A stretch of DNA of 64,000 bases, from the NCBI GenBank assembly GCA_035048495.1, contig CM068546.1, positions 35,854,674-35,918,673 of the forward strand, in the 5' to 3' direction. Numbering within the stretch: the first letter of the stretch is position 1; every line of letters starts with the position of its first letter. The DNA comes from Euptelea pleiosperma (taxonomy: Eukaryota > Streptophyta > Magnoliopsida > Ranunculales > Eupteleaceae). This document shows, piece by piece, positions 12,501 to 25,183 of the stretch. The translations under genes were made by a program, and so were the position numbers. The notes beneath the pieces are model-generated. The model was not told the DNA's origin, ran no database searches, and saw only the letters and a program-made list of their open reading frames with translations.

Positions 12501-15500
12501 ACCTTGCACATGCAAGCCACATGCATAAAAAAAATAGTGCATATGCATGAGCATAAAATATTTTGAACTTATTTTTGTAAGTATTGCATAGTATAATTGT
12601 ATTAGCATCATACATATTGCATACTTATTGTAAAAAAAGTCATTAAAGCATTATGTTTTTTTATGTTTAAACTTAATTTTTATAAGTATTGTGCATAGAG
12701 CATAGTATAATTGTATTAGCATCATATATATTGCATACTTATTGTAGAAATGTCATTAATGCATAATAAATAACGTCATCATCATAAATGGCTTGTCCCA
12801 CCTATTTGGTAGGTAACACATATCTTATTCCTCCATTCAACTTTTCTCGAGCTCTTCCTTCAATTAAAGCACGTTGTCTTTAAATCTTATGTGACCACTT
12901 AAATCAACATACTTTTTGGCCTTCCCATACATGTTCCTTCTCATTACTGCCATCATTGATATAATTTCCTGGTATTTCCACTCAGCCATATCTACATCAT
13001 CTCAATGCTCATTTTATGAGTATGGTATTTGTTCCATAAGGCAGGGCTGGTCTTATTGCCATGTTATAATTCCATGTGCATCTTCCTCTTCAATCCCTTA
13101 TTCCTTATGGATACTCAAGCCTGACATAATGGAATTGGTAAATCCGAGGTATCTCTTGGCCATCATTTTTAATTAGCGGCACATCTCTATCCGTGTTTGT
13201 GCTAAGTTGCGCCCCGTATGCTCCTCTTGGTTCAACTTATTTTAAACGCTTCAATTCCAAGGTGACTTTCCATAGGCAGACACGTTGGTTTTTCAAGTTG
13301 ACTTAGACCCAGGTGCTTGCCGTTGGCCAAGGTTCCTTGTTACCTAGGTTTGTGTTCTTGCCTAGGTGTCTTCTAACCAAGGTGGCCTTCCATAGGGTTG
13401 ATTTTTCAGGTTAACTGGACCCAAGTGATTACCGTACTTGGTTGGCCGAGGTGCCTTGTTACCTGGGTTCTGGTTCTTGCCTAGTCGCCTATGTGACCAT
13501 GGGAGTTCGTTTGATAGCACTGAAAATGTCAAAAAGTTGATACTGGCTTGCATCTGGGCTAGGAGTTTCTTGACTGCATGATCTCTGTTCCAGCATTGGG
13601 ATTCTTTTATCCTTAGGTTGCTCAGTCTTACAGTTATGGTCTGACCCACAAGCCTGCCTTCTTCTATCATGCTCTCTGAAACACTATAACCATACCTCAA
13701 CCCATGAAATCCATCCATGCCAAATTATTGTGAACAAATTATGCTGAATTGTATAACAAAAACCAACTTGGAATTTTATTTGGTCTTGAGTAGTTCTGTA
13801 TCATGTCTAAGTTGTGGAGGAACGTTTAGCTTGAAACGGAGCTTCATCTTCTGTGGTGGTAGTTTAGCTATCTTGATATATAAGCTGCTCGTAGTATTGT
13901 CCGTACGGTCCCTGTCACACCACCACCCCCCCACCAAAACACACACACAACATATGCTAACTAATCCTGTCTCCTCTTGTTCTTCCTACCCTTGCTACAG
14001 AGAGAGATCTCTTCATCTCCAACATATCTTCCAGCCTTTGGTTTCAGTTCTATTTTTTTTTTCCTGTTTGTTCATTAAAGGTTAACCATTCATATGAACC
14101 CCAGTGCATACTTAGTGCAATAGGAACTTCCAGGTCTCTTGGTGGATCATAGAGTGAGTGAATTGCCGTCCTTTAATTTTCTTTTCTTTTCCTTTTCCTT
14201 TTTATCTTTTAAAGCTCTAAGCTCCTTGTTCCAATATGAAGTTTGTGCGATGAGAACTTGCAATTCTCTTGGCAGTTCAATCTGTGATCAGCTCAGTTGT
14301 TCTCTTGTTTTCTAATTTTTTATTGCTTCATCTGATTTTCAATATACATAGTCTTCAAATTTCTCTGTCTTTTAAAGTTTGTGTCAAATTGATTTATTTT
14401 CTTTCTTCAACTTGGACTAAAAGCGGACAATGATGCATTTGCACATTGATTTGGATTTGCTGGTAAAAATATATAACAGTTGCCTTCTGCAGCTTTGCAC
14501 ATGGAACACCGATACATGGGACAAGAAGAAATCAGTTTCCATCCAACTGCCTGCTGGGAAGGCGCCTATTGGTGACACCAGAGTTCAGTTTCACTCTGAT
14601 CAAATCCGCTTGTTGGTGTTCCATGAAACACAACTAGCCATATATGATGCCTCCAAGATCGAACGCATTCGGCAGGTAGAAAGTTAGTCCTCAAATAAAC
14701 ATTATTCCTCAAAGATGTGTCATTTTTTATGACTGATAACAGATTTCTAATGCATTCTTTGATTGCAGTGGGTGCCACAAGATGTACTGTCTGCACCCAT
14801 CTCTTATGCAGCATACTCCTGCAACAGCCAACTAGTTTATGCTTCTTTCTGTGATGGTAATCTTGGTATTTTTGATGCGGATAGCCTGAGACTAAGATGC
14901 CGTATTGCCCCATCAGCATACATGTCCCAGGCAGTGGCAACTAGGTAAGTTATGGCATCTAGGCTAACTCCACATTATTTCACGAATTCTTTGTAATCCT
15001 TGGATATAAATAACTTCAATTTCTAAAATTTGTTACCAATTACGCACAATCATAATTAATAGTGTACATATTTCCTGGATTTGCTTGACAGAATTGAAAT
15101 TGTCGTTGAGTTTCTGTTTATGAGATCAACTTCACTAAATTCTTTTTGCCCAATTTTTACATTGATGATTGGATTTGATTAATTTTATATGCAAGCTTGA
15201 GAAGTAAGTCCTGTCCAGTCACATCATTTTGTATTTATATTCCTGTTTCGTTTGCTGATTGATATACTTTCATATCCCTATCTATTTTTCTTCTTCTAGT
15301 TGACTAGATGGTAATTCTCACTCAATATTGAAGGCACAGAAACAAATACTGGCGTTTTCGGAATTTCTAGTTATAATTTACCTGAGAAGTTGAAAATGTT
15401 AAAACTTCCATTTTCATGATATTTTTAAAATACCATGAGATAAATAGTGATAGAAACCCAAAAGAAGTTGCGAGAAATCGTTGTTTAGGAGTAGCCCCAA

Positions 15501-16063
15501 TATGGGATTAAACAATGAAAGTCAATTGAGATGGTTTGGTTGATCATGTACAACGAAACCTAATGGTGATGAGCAGCGCTTCAGTGCAGGTTGAAGGCAA
15601 TAATAGGGCCAGAGAACGGATGAAAAGGATGTTGATCGTGGTAGTAAGAAAGCATTTGAACACACATGCTTTAGCAGAGGATATGATTTTAGAGAGAATT
15701 GAATGGCATTTATGTTGCTGACTCCAAATAGTGGAATAAAGCACTGATGATGACAATGATGATTTAGTTTTTTCTGAAAGCTTACAAGCATTTAGTTCTG
15801 TTGAATTTAATATTCACCATTTATCCTGTGATTTTCTATTTTGTTGCAGCCAACCCGCGTACCCACTTGTTGTTGCGGCACATCCACAGGAACCAAATCA
15901 ATTGGCTGTTGGGTTGACAGATGGGACTGTTAAAGTGATAGAGCCCTCAGAATCAGAGGGGAAGTGGGGAGTTGCAGTGCCTGTTGATAATGGAGTACCC
16001 AATGGCAGGACAGTGTCATCATCTGTTTCTAGCAACCCAGCTCCTGACCAGCCCCAAAGATGA
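3394..16063 (+). CDS. TPR2: TOPLESS-related transcriptional co-repressor (TPR2-like), 25 coding exons, 1134 aa
   Basis: TOPLESS-family proteins are nuclear co-repressors. They bind EAR motifs of partners such as Aux/IAA and JAZ-NINJA and recruit chromatin repressors. Exons: 3394-3473, 3561-3740, 3827-3940, 4137-4295, 4440-4614, 4724-4853, 5623-5741, 5897-6032, 6163-6272, 6720-6789, 6868-6941, 7022-7117, 7210-7302, 8105-8232, 8412-8646, 8740-8907, 8981-9076, 9416-9568, 9653-9763, 9868-10047, 10153-10281, 10371-10466, 14493-14675, 14769-14944, 15850-16063. All junctions are GT-AG and keep frame. The protein opens MSSLSRELVFLILQFL (LisH), followed by CTLH/CRA helices to about residue 210. R67, Y68, K71 and N176 (the residue changed in Arabidopsis tpl-1) are present. 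Next come a Pro/Ala linker with KRPRTPP at 284-290 and two WD40 propellers from about 335. The linker and WD sequence resemble TPR2/TPR3 more than TPL/TPR1. The length is normal and there is no frameshift. The paralogue assignment is from memory. Confidence 0.95.
3479..3512. repeat. CT microsatellite in TPR2-like intron 1
   Basis: An almost pure (CT)n run, interrupted once by 'at', begins six bases after the exon 1 donor. It makes most of the first third of the 87-bp intron. Confidence 0.9.
4021..4120. repeat. tandem duplication, about 50 bp x2, in TPR2-like intron 3
   Basis: Two adjacent copies (4021-4070 and 4072-4120) share 'ttaaatgttccaattgggaa' and 'aaggtactaa'. They differ by one substitution and a 1-base length change in a T run. 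The second copy ends about 16 bp before the exon 4 acceptor. Confidence 0.85.
12566..12762. repeat. diverged tandem duplication in TPR2-like intron 22
   Basis: Two copies (about 12566-12652 and 12668-12762) share 'tagtataattgtattagcat', 'attgcatacttattgta' and 'gtcatta'. The second copy carries a short insertion ('gtgcatagagca'). Confidence 0.75.
13257..13489. repeat. imperfect tandem repeat, about 114 bp x2, in TPR2-like intron 22
   Basis: Units 13257-13370 and 13376-13489 both run 'ccaaggtg', 'ttccatag', 'gttggcc', 'ccttgttacct' and 'gttcttgccta' in the same order. The copies have diverged substantially. Confidence 0.65.
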
Positions 16064-16394
16064 GTATTCATGTATGTTACTATCCCGATTTATCATATTC
16101 TGTATTTTATGCACTGTACAATAGTAGGTTTTTAACCTTCCATATGTGTCTCTTGAAAGCTAATCACAGAAAGAAAATATTAGGGCAAGATTAATTTTGT
16201 GTATACTGTAGTCTGTATCTCATTGGCTTTATTTAATACCAGATTTAAATCTTTGTTATGATCTTTTCTCTTTTTTAATTCTTTGAGATGTATGTTCCAA
16301 GCTAGTAAATTTTGATTATTGTGGCTCTTGGGTTGTTTCCTTTCATGACATTGCTCTTCAAATTGCCAGTCAATGGTAGATATTACCTCCTAAC

Positions 16395-16840
16395 CTATGT
16401 AACAATGACACAGACACGTGTCGATGTCCGACACAGATACGAGGTGTCTGACACGGCGCCTTTAAGAAGCCCAACACGCGGACATGTATGCACACATGTA
16501 TAATAATATAATATTTTAGTTTATTCAAATTAAAAAAAATTTAATAACAAGGGAAGAAATATATGAAAAGTGAAAGAGATTTCTATCTGCGATGGAGCTA
16601 TCCAATAACATAATAATTATAAGTAGATTTAGACAAGGAAAGACTGTAAAAGAACTATAATTGTGTTTAACAACTTAACAAATTATTTTATGGAGGATGG
16701 AACATATTTTCGAAATCATTTATTAAACAAAAATTCATTAAACTAAAGGGTGACATTGGAGTACATGCTAGGACATGTGTCGGGATGTGTCCGACACAGA
16801 AAAAAAAAACAACTAAGTGTGCTGTGTCCTCATTACATAG
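16395..16840. mobile_element. TIR MITE downstream of the TPR2-like gene
   Basis: The left end 'ctatgtaacaatgacacag' matches the reverse complement of the right end ('ctatgtaatgaggacacag'). Inside both arms lie inverted 'gtgtccgacac' words. The flanks share only a partial 'tcctaa' duplication. It is non-coding. Confidence 0.65.
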
Positions 16841-17953
16841 AGTCCTAAAACTGAAATCTAGTGGTTTGATCTTCTAGCAAGGAACACTACTTCCTCCACA
16901 TCTGGCCTTAATTTAGACACTTGTAAATAGTATTTTCAATTGTACTAAAATCGTTAACTTTATGTTATTCACAATTTGATACATCTATTTAATTATTTTG
17001 AGCCAAACAGGAATTTTGAACAGTTTTCATATTGACTGTGGCTTAGTGCATTCTCTCTTAATGAACCTAATTAATCAATGGCAAACATTCTTTGAGACAA
17101 AATTAAACACTACAATTTTCAAAAGATAAGATGTATTCTCCAAGTGGTAAGGAGAGAGTTTACCTTCCGCAATAACTATGGAACTAGACTATGAAATATC
17201 TATGCCATAAGCAATAAAACTTTGAAGAGCTTAAATCCAGTTAGAGTGAGCAGGTTTGGTACCCTGTTCGAGTCTTTGTAAAATTTTGGTATACATTTGT
17301 CTCATGTTCATTTATCTTAAGTGCATCCAAATTTGATCTAGTGAAGAACAAGCAAGTTGAGGAATTGTTAGAATCCGTCAAACCTGGTTTATGGTGTTGA
17401 ATAGGATGCTGAAGTTATTGCTTCTAAATGTACGCTTCCTACAAAAAAAAACTTCTGTATCCAAATGAATTTCCTAGTGACGTCACTGCCAGAGGTTGCT
17501 AGTGGGGTTGTTAAATATCAATGATTGTAAATATTGTTTTAAAATTTTGGAGAGGGCTTCTGCCAAATCCTAGCTTAAAGAGAAGAAGAAAAAAAAAGAA
17601 GGGTCTTCTTCCTTATGTATCCTCTTGGTACCCTACCGGAACGAGACGTCTCAGCATCATCTCGGTACTCTACCGGAACGAGACATCTTGGCTGAGATGG
17701 AACGAGATTTGAACCATGATTAAAATCTTGCCAAAGATCCTTGTCAGTCACACTGTTGTTAAAGAACATTAAATTATGAGAAATTGAGAATAACTCAGTT
17801 CACATTAAAAATTCTGCCTTAGTCAATGTATTGCACCATCTCGAAAATCATAGAAGACTTTGGGTTAAATCAGAGAATTATTGCAAAACCTTGACCCTCT
17901 TTTATCTCAATTCTGACTTTCTGTTGTTCGATTATGATATTTTGATTTGATAT
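16841..17953. other. intergenic, no gene; small 37-bp duplication
   Basis: Only short chance frames occur. A direct duplication of 37 bp (17627-17663 and 17664-17700) carries 'ctaccggaacgagac' twice. Nothing else was recognised. Confidence 0.5.
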
Positions 17954-18413
17954 AAGGTTTTGGGGGGGGTTTGGGAACACAAAAAGTAACTTCTTGAATT
18001 AAAAAGTCAAGAAGTAGAAAAAGATAATTTGAACTTGTGTTATTTTTTAAATTCTTAGTTAAAAATAGACCAAAAACACTAGCAAAAAAATTTGGCTTCA
18101 AACTTCTTAGAGAGACTACTTCTCAAAAAGGCAACAATTTAAGCATATGTTAAATTAGGTTTTTAATTGAAACTTTCATATTACCATGCTTGCCCCTCTA
18201 ATCCTTCTAGATGAATTATAAATGACCACTTAAACTTTTTAATGACCATCCCTCTAAGCTTTTAATACGAATTATAAATAACCACTCCCTCCATCCATAC
18301 TAGACGAGTTTGTCCTTCCAAAAAAACCTTTGATCTCAAATAAATCAGAAGTCGACTAGTAACTTCCACTAGAAGTAGAAGTGCTTTTGCTCTTCAATCC
18401 CAAACGGGGCCTT
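17954..18413. mobile_element. TIR element, hAT-like MITE
   Basis: The left end 'aaggttttggggggggtttg' pairs imperfectly with the right end, which reads 'aaggccccgtttgggattg' in reverse complement. Internal words such as 'aacttct' and 'agaagtag' are also inverted between the arms. The ends resemble common plant hAT-type MITEs. No target duplication was identified. Confidence 0.5.
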
Positions 18414-21400
18414 AAAAATGCTCTGCCACCCTTTTCAACAGCATTTTAAGTTTCCCCGCTCTCACAATTCCCCTTATCGTTGTAATGACCAATATCCCTT
18501 TACAAAAATTGGTCTCCCAACATAAAGCATTCATTTTTCCACCTTGCTATAAGTAGGCGATCTTAAAACAAGGTTTTTGATGTTAAGCTACCAAGAAATA
18601 GAGCTGTCAGCAAGGTTGGTAGAGCGAATTCGATAAGTCAAAACAGTCCCAACAGCTTGTGAGCGAGCTTTGGATAAGGATCAGATCTGCTGAATCGAGA
18701 TTTGGGAGGAGGGGGTTCTGAGCAGTAAGGTTTGACATTCTACACTCTACACTGCAACCACGAGGTTGCAGGTCTATTAGCAGCTTTCATACCCAAAAAA
18801 TTATTACAAACTCATTCAAAATTTAATGAAGGCAATTAATGGTCAAAATTTTGAAATTTGAGCAGAAATCTGATTTGATAATTAAAAATATGTAGCTAAA
18901 ATTTCATAATAGAAAATTCAGTTATGGGCTTTTGGCACACCTGATTGGTGGCACCAGTAGCCTTTATGACTTATTTTAGCTAAAATCAATATCAGTAACA
19001 GCCAAGAATGCCATTCGTTACTTCACATTCTGCCTCATTTATTTAAATCCCATTATTATCTATTATTAGGCTGTGTAAGCACAAGGACTTTGACTCTCAT
19101 TCCAACTCCTTGAATCTCGAGTTTTGTCTCTGCTTATAAAAGTCCTCTGGCTTGCTTCTGCTTTATTTGTGCTTCTTGGAGATATTTTAGCTATATTCTT
19201 GAGAAGGTCTAACCTATACTCTGATGACTTACCGGAAGGTTTTGCTCCCTTTCAGTGGAATCTAGAATCTCTTCTCTGTTCGATCTATTCGTCTCAAGGT
19301 CATGACAACTTGAGTGACAAGATCACATGCCTCTTCCCCTTCTTTTCTAGGTTATTATAACACATTTCCTAAAGTTATTATAAGATATACAAATGTAGAT
19401 AATCATACGTTCTCTTTTATTTAATAGACAAAACACATTTCTGTGCATTCCGTTACTCAACATTTCTGTGCATTCTGTTACTCACGGCCTTACTGGTTAT
19501 GCTAACACTCTGTGTATACATTTAAAGCTACTTTTTCCCCTTTAAAGTTACTTTTCCCCACCTTTTTTTAACTAAATGGATATAAACGTTTTTTTAAATA
19601 CGCCACACTTTTTTGGTAAGCACGAAAATTGATATAAACACAACCACTTAACAAGCATGTTATGCTACATCCTCCGTGTACATAATCTGATAATGTCATG
19701 TAAATAATGTGGCCCTATGAAGATGTTTTACTGTGCACGTAATGATAGCTAATTAAATGTTGACACTACATAACTGCCAGCAAACTCTTGATTACCAGGA
19801 TATCGAAATATTGGCAGACTATGTGGTCTTATAAGATCAATTATTGCTTCCTCTCTTTTCATGTTATAAAATTTTCCTTTTAAGTAGCACGGATAGAGAT
19901 TATCCAGGTCAGTCCATGGATTGCATCCACGTTAATGGACACTTTCTCATTAAGACTAGTGATACCTTTTGAGAAAACCATGCCCAAGTGCTTCTACTTT
20001 GCTCCCCTAATGGAGTAGCAGTTCGCTAATTTATTCAGATGGGTGAGGATATCTGGGATTGAAAGGTGTGTATGAAATTCATGGTGGATTAATGGTGTGA
20101 TGGTGAAAGATGTAACTACATGAATTTAAGGTTAACCAACTTCCCTACCATTCCAGGCAGGGAAAGTGATGCCCATTAATTGGTCTTTTTATGTCTCACC
20201 ATCTCTGGTTTCCTGCAATGAAGTCATCTGTACTGATCCGAAATCCACCTATCATCAACTGCTTTAGTGGGCTTAGTTCATAAAGCATATTGAAGCACTC
20301 CAACAGTATGTCAACATTGAACCAAATTCCCGACACTGTCTTAGTGTATGTCCCACGACCTGTGGTGCTGGCAGTAGGTGGAATCATCAACTTTATCGAT
20401 CTCGGCGGGTCGCTTACACGGAGGTAGAGTCAGCTGACCGTTAGCGCTTTTATTTCAAGTTCAAAAATAAATTAGTTGACTGCAACTGATTTGCAGTTCA
20501 CCTGGGGTAACTAATCTCTAATCTAAGTGAATACTTCTGTCAACTTGATTTTTTAACTCTTCTAGGAACTGCAAACATTAACTGCTGCCCAGAAATTTAG
20601 GTCTACTGTTTTCTCCCATACCTTCATTTGAAGCTGAACCTGACTGATCTCTTGGTACTGTAAATGTTGAGCAAAATGATGAAAGATATCATGTGGATCT
20701 TTGCCTTGCACACAAAGGAATTAATTGCAGTAGGAATGTGTGTAGCATTTTCCTGTTCTTAAGGAGCAAATTTGATCCTCTGTATATATTCCGTTTTCAG
20801 AATAGAAACTGATTTAGGTGCAAGCTGTCCGCAAGTTATCACTACCCATTTAATCCAGCAGGTCGTAGAAGATGATCTGAATAAAATTCTAGTAATTGGA
20901 CAATCAGGATCGCTGGATTTATGTGACTTTGAACCATGACATGTCTACTGGAAGGTTCAGATGGATGATAAACAACCGGTGGAATGTAGGTAACCTGAAT
21001 GTACCAGGTTCAAGTGATGCTCATTCTTATCAACCGTTTTTTTTTATTTGGATGAGCACATTCTTAGCGACATGTGACTCCAATTTGCGGACCAAAACTG
21101 ATTGAGCGATCCTGACTGTCCAATAGTCTAATTTCTAGGGAACAAATGTCCAGTTTCAGGCTGCTTTGGGTTACATGATTCAACAATTAATGGTCTGAAT
21201 TCAACAGTTCACCAGCCATATATTTAATATTTGCCATCACATTTGTATTTCCTACGGAAGACAACGACTTCAGGAAATTGATCAAAATCTAAATAAATCA
21301 ACGGAAGTAGAATAAAGGACTTGATGACACCCTGTCTCTCTCTCACACACACGTCTTCTCTGGATAACTTTAGATGGCGCAATGTATTAGGAAAAAGTGA

Positions 21401-21819
21401 TGGTACAATGTTCAGAACCCCGTGAATGTGAGAGCTACATGATTTGGCTGGAGAACATTGGACCCTACTTCCACTTGTGGTCCTAAACATCGCGGCCACA
21501 CCTTTTCCAGGCACGAGAAGTGTTATTGCGCCAGCAAAAGTGTTATTTTCCTCCTCTCCCTGCAAGTTCGAATACAACTCTTTGGTGAGTTTCAAGATCC
21601 CATTTCAAAGAGAAACTAAATGAATAAGAAATAGAATGATTTTTGCATCGTGGCCTATGAGCCATCATTCCAGAGAAAAGATTGATCAAGCTCCACAATA
21701 TCATAGACGTATGCTTGTATGAGTCTTGAGTAGTTAAATAGGCTTAGAACGTTGTTCTGAGAAAAGAATAAAAAAATAATTAAAGGTTGGAAGAAGGATT
21801 CCCTTGAAGTAAATTCACA
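18414..21819. other. intergenic, nothing recognised
   Basis: About 3.4 kb with short frames only. I could not assign any protein domain, RNA gene or bounded transposon. Open frames of 78 codons (19124-19360) and 123 codons on the minus strand (21224-21595) have no recognisable motifs and look fortuitous. Confidence 0.4.
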
Positions 21820-21840
21820 TCTGGTATCAGAGCTAGGGCA
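21820..21840 (+). other. copia-type primer binding site-like sequence
   Basis: 'tggtatcagagctagggc' matches the usual plant copia primer binding site, complementary to the 3' end of initiator tRNA-Met. It follows 'ttcaca', a plausible LTR end. It lies about 1.1 kb before the copia pol remnant on the same strand, so it may mark the 5' start of that element. No LTR pair was found. Confidence 0.45.
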
Positions 21841-22889
21841 CCGAGTCCTCCTTGCTAGTTCTTTGAGGGACTTAAACTACTATGCAATCTAGGGTTCTCC
21901 AAACATTTCATAATTCTTCCAACATTATCACATATATAACAAGAACATAACATGACATATTTTTGGAAAACAAAGTGTGCATCGATAAACTAAAAATCAT
22001 GTCAGAAGATCAAGTTGAAGATATCAAATAACATAATTCAACATGGTAGAAAAGCAAAAGTAAAAGTTATGAATAATAAATTAAGTTAAAGAGGAAAGTG
22101 AACCTACGTCCAAAATCTTTCAACCTCTCTTTAACGGTGCTTGTTTTTCTCTTAATTTGATACCCATTTTCTCTCTCTCTTGGTGCTCGCTCTCTCAAAA
22201 GAGGTTGGGATCACTCGCTGCCAAGGGTTAAGTATGGATTTTTTTTGGGTTACTATATGCAAAATAAAAGGAGGGGCGATTTTGACTCATGGGAGCTCTC
22301 TCTTCTCATAAGGTTATATAATTAAGTGGCTAGGGATAGATTTTCCGAGGGGGAGGTTCACCTTCTCCAACACAAATTTGGTTTGCATATGTGTTTGCTT
22401 TAATTCTATTGGTTTTTTTTGTTTCCAACCCTAATCAATCTAGATTGTTTACATGTTAACTTAAATTCTATTGGTTATCTTGCATTCAATGGCTCATAAT
22501 CTAAGTATCAAATTAATTTCATTGGTTATCAACTCTCTCCTCCTTCCCATGCTCTTAATACTTTTGCTAGTGGTGGGGTACACCTCACCCCAATTGGTAC
22601 TCCCTAATTTTATTGAATTAAGTGAGTTCACACTATCCTACTACGCCCAATGATTTTGGCATTTATTTAATTAATTATTATTCTCGTATTGTGCACTCAG
22701 TCATTAAGCCCACTAATGTTACTAATGGGCCCCCATATAGAGCCCATAAAACCAGACCCTAACCCATATCAAGAAGCAATGGTCGATCATTAGACCTACA
22801 GTCAAATTTACATTAATGAATGATATCTACATTATGATTTCTAAAGAATCCGAATTTGACCGACAGATATCAAGAAACAATGGTTAATA

Positions 22890-24003
22890 TATATGCGAGT
22901 AATTGGTATAAGGCCATGGAATTGGAAATGGACACTATATACTCAAATGGTGTCTGTACTTTGTTAGACAAACCGATTGGATTTAAACCTATTGATTGTA
23001 AATGAGTATACAAAATAAAAATAAAAAAAAGGACCTAATGGAAAGTTAGAGACCTATAAGGCAAGGTTACTGGCAAAAGGGTAAACTCAGCATGAGGAAA
23101 CCTAAACCTTCTCACTAGTAGCAGTGTTGAAGTACATGAAGATTCTTTTGGCGATAGCTGCACACCATGACTATGAGATATGGCAAATGTCTGTCAAGAC
23201 CGCCCAGTTGAATAGAAACGTTAAAGATGAGATTTATATGGATCAATTTGAGGGTTTTGTATTCCATGGCCATGATAACAAAGTGTGTAAATTGGCGAAG
23301 TCTATGTATACAAACTTAAGCAAACATCTCAGAATTAAGGATGTTGGGATTGTCCCAAGTCAATTATGTTGATAAATATGCTAAAGTTCTAAACAAATTT
23401 ATCGTACGTGAGTCCAAGAAAGGTCTTCTATCTTTTAGACATGAAATCAATCTTTCAAAGTCCTTCACTTAAGACACGCAAAGATAAAGGCAAGATGATG
23501 AGATGTTCATATGCTTCGTCTGTAGGAAACTGGATATTATACATAATCGTGTTGTGAGCAGCTGTCGGTCTAATTTTGGTCCGAGTATTAGATAGCTGTA
23601 AAACACATATTGAAGTATTTGAGAAGAACCGAACATCACTATCTCATTCATTGTGGTGAAGATCTGAACGTGATTGAATACACATTCTGATTTTCAATCA
23701 GATGTGGATGATAGGAAATCCACTTCTAGGTTTGTGTTCACACTTAGCAATGGAGTGATAACTCGGAGGAGCTATAAGCAAGAAACCATTGCTTACTCTA
23801 CAATAGAGATAGAATATATAGGTGCAAGTAAAGCCCTAAAGGAAACTTTATTGATTGAAAAAAATTATATAAGAGTTTGGTGTGGGTCATCTGTGGAATC
23901 ACCAATCACTCTTTATTGTGATAAATGTGGTGCGGTAGATCAAATTGTTGAGCCTAGATTTCATCAAAGGACCAAGCACATAGAGCCCAGATGGCAGCGG
24001 TGA
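22890..24003 (+). pseudogene. Ty1/copia pol remnant (reverse transcriptase and RNase H pieces)
   Basis: Fragments of copia polyprotein run in order on + but in broken frames. An RT start region has KLETYKARLLAKG and then LLAIAAHHDYEIWQM at about 23140-23190. RT then runs to about 23310 ('DNKVCKLAKSMY'). A RNase H piece at 23674-24003 has DVDDRKSTSRFVFTL and FHQRTKHIEP. The stretch between RT and RNase H is far too short for an intact element and several stops intervene, so it is dead. A copia primer-site-like motif lies upstream at 21820. Confidence 0.85.
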
Positions 24004-24040
24004 GTAACAAGAATGGGCACAAAACTTAAACTTAGATAAA

Positions 24041-24397
24041 GGGTCGCGATGTAACAAGCTATAACTCAAAACTTTTGGTTTGAGCTATCACCATTTTGTA
24101 ACTCACTACTGCCATTTGGGCCCACTGACCGCATGGATGTTTAGCCAACCCCATGATTGGTAAGCTCTAGCCATCACAATAAAGAGTGTTTCTAGCCGTT
24201 GGATTCAACCATTCTTTAGTGTACTTAAACCAACGGCTAAAAATCATCAAATAAGCTGATTTTTGGTATCGAATGTCTACCAAGGGGTTGGCTAAACATG
24301 CATGCGGTCAGTGGGCTCAGATGGCAGCGCGCGGTGAATTAAAGAAAAAATGATGCTAGCTCAAAGCCTCAGACCACAACTTGCTATATCGCGACCC
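24041..24397. mobile_element. foldback MITE with near-perfect 8-bp target duplication
   Basis: The ends are 'gggtcgcgat' and 'atcgcgaccc'. The arms continue as long imperfect inverted repeats ('gcccactgaccgcatg', 'gtttagccaacccc'). The flanks are TAGATAAA (24033-24040) and TAGACAAA (24398-24405), an 8-bp duplication with one mismatch. At 357 bp it encodes nothing. It lies directly after the copia remnant and belongs to the same broad family as the cluster downstream. Confidence 0.8.
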
Positions 24398-24833
24398 TAG
24401 ACAAAAAACCTGAACGATGCTTGGAAAAGTTGTCAAAACCAGAACCAATCAAGTTATGTCTGGGACATTGGAAAAGCTTATTTCTGAGAATCCGATGAGC
24501 TTTCCTTCCTGCTGCAATGGAGTGAAAGAAGATAGAGATGAGGACAGGTTTTTTATTTTTATCTTTTTTGGGGGGTTCGGGATTTGATCGATTTAGAATA
24601 AAAATAATATAAAAATCAGTTGGTGTCGTAGCTCCATAAAAGTTGCCTCCCCATATACAATGAATCATTTAAAAGTTAAAAACGGTTGGTTTACCGCAAA
24701 CTAGTTGTTAACTGTTCCTCTGAAATGTCTTCCCACGAATCTTTCAATTCCTACTTTGCGATGCTGTAGATTCTCTGTAGCATAGCGAATATCACTCTCA
24801 CTACTCATTGTCAATCAAGAGGTGAGGATATCT

Positions 24834-25163
24834 GAGTAAAACATCTGTCACAGCGTTGACGCACAATACAAGCCACGTGGCACAATATTAGTGGACTATG
24901 TACGTATGGATGTTTGGCCAGTTCCTCTGTGGACCTGCAAACGAAAAATCAGCCTGATTAATGATTTACAACCTTTGGATCTTCGCTCCCAAATAACGCT
25001 CAAATTCCTACCGTTAAAATCAATCCATAAAAATAACTTCAATCAAATCGCTTAGAAATCACTAAGCAGGCTGATTTTTGGTCCGCTAAGCATGTACCAC
25101 GTGGCTTGTATTGTGCGTTGTGACAGAAGCATCTGTCACAACGCTGTGACAGAAGTTTTCCTC
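24834..25163. mobile_element. foldback MITE, cluster member 1
   Basis: The left end 'gagtaaaacatctgtcacag' pairs with the right end, which reads 'gaggaaaacttctgtcacag' in reverse complement. Both arms carry a G-box (CACGTG at 24874-24879 and 25098-25103) and the 'atcagcctgatta' core. The flanks agree at 7 of 9 bases ('aggatatct' and 'gggacatct'). Confidence 0.75.
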
Positions 25164-25183
25164 GGGACATCTCACACATTCGA

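Larger units (their letters stand above)
10467..14492 (+). other. long intron 22 (4.0 kb) of the TPR2-like gene
   Basis: This is by far the largest intron of the gene; most others are 80-800 bp. It contains the tandem duplications at 12.57-12.76 kb and 13.26-13.49 kb, and low-complexity CT and TTTC tracts near 14.2 kb. No coding sequence or transposon with clear ends was recognised. Confidence 0.8.

Noticed and set aside
12406..12615. Minus-strand 69-codon frame with a hydrophobic stretch in TPR2-like intron 22
   Set aside because: It overlaps a tandem duplication, has no start context and has no recognisable similarity.
17125..17280. tRNA-derived SINE, from A-box-like 'ccaagtgg' and B-box-like 'gttcgagtc'
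   Set aside because: The boxes are about 130 bp apart, far more than the usual 30-40 bp. There is no poly-A tail or target duplication.
21224..21595. 123-codon minus-strand frame as a gene
   Set aside because: No recognisable motif, no supporting promoter or splice context, and a typical chance length for this region.
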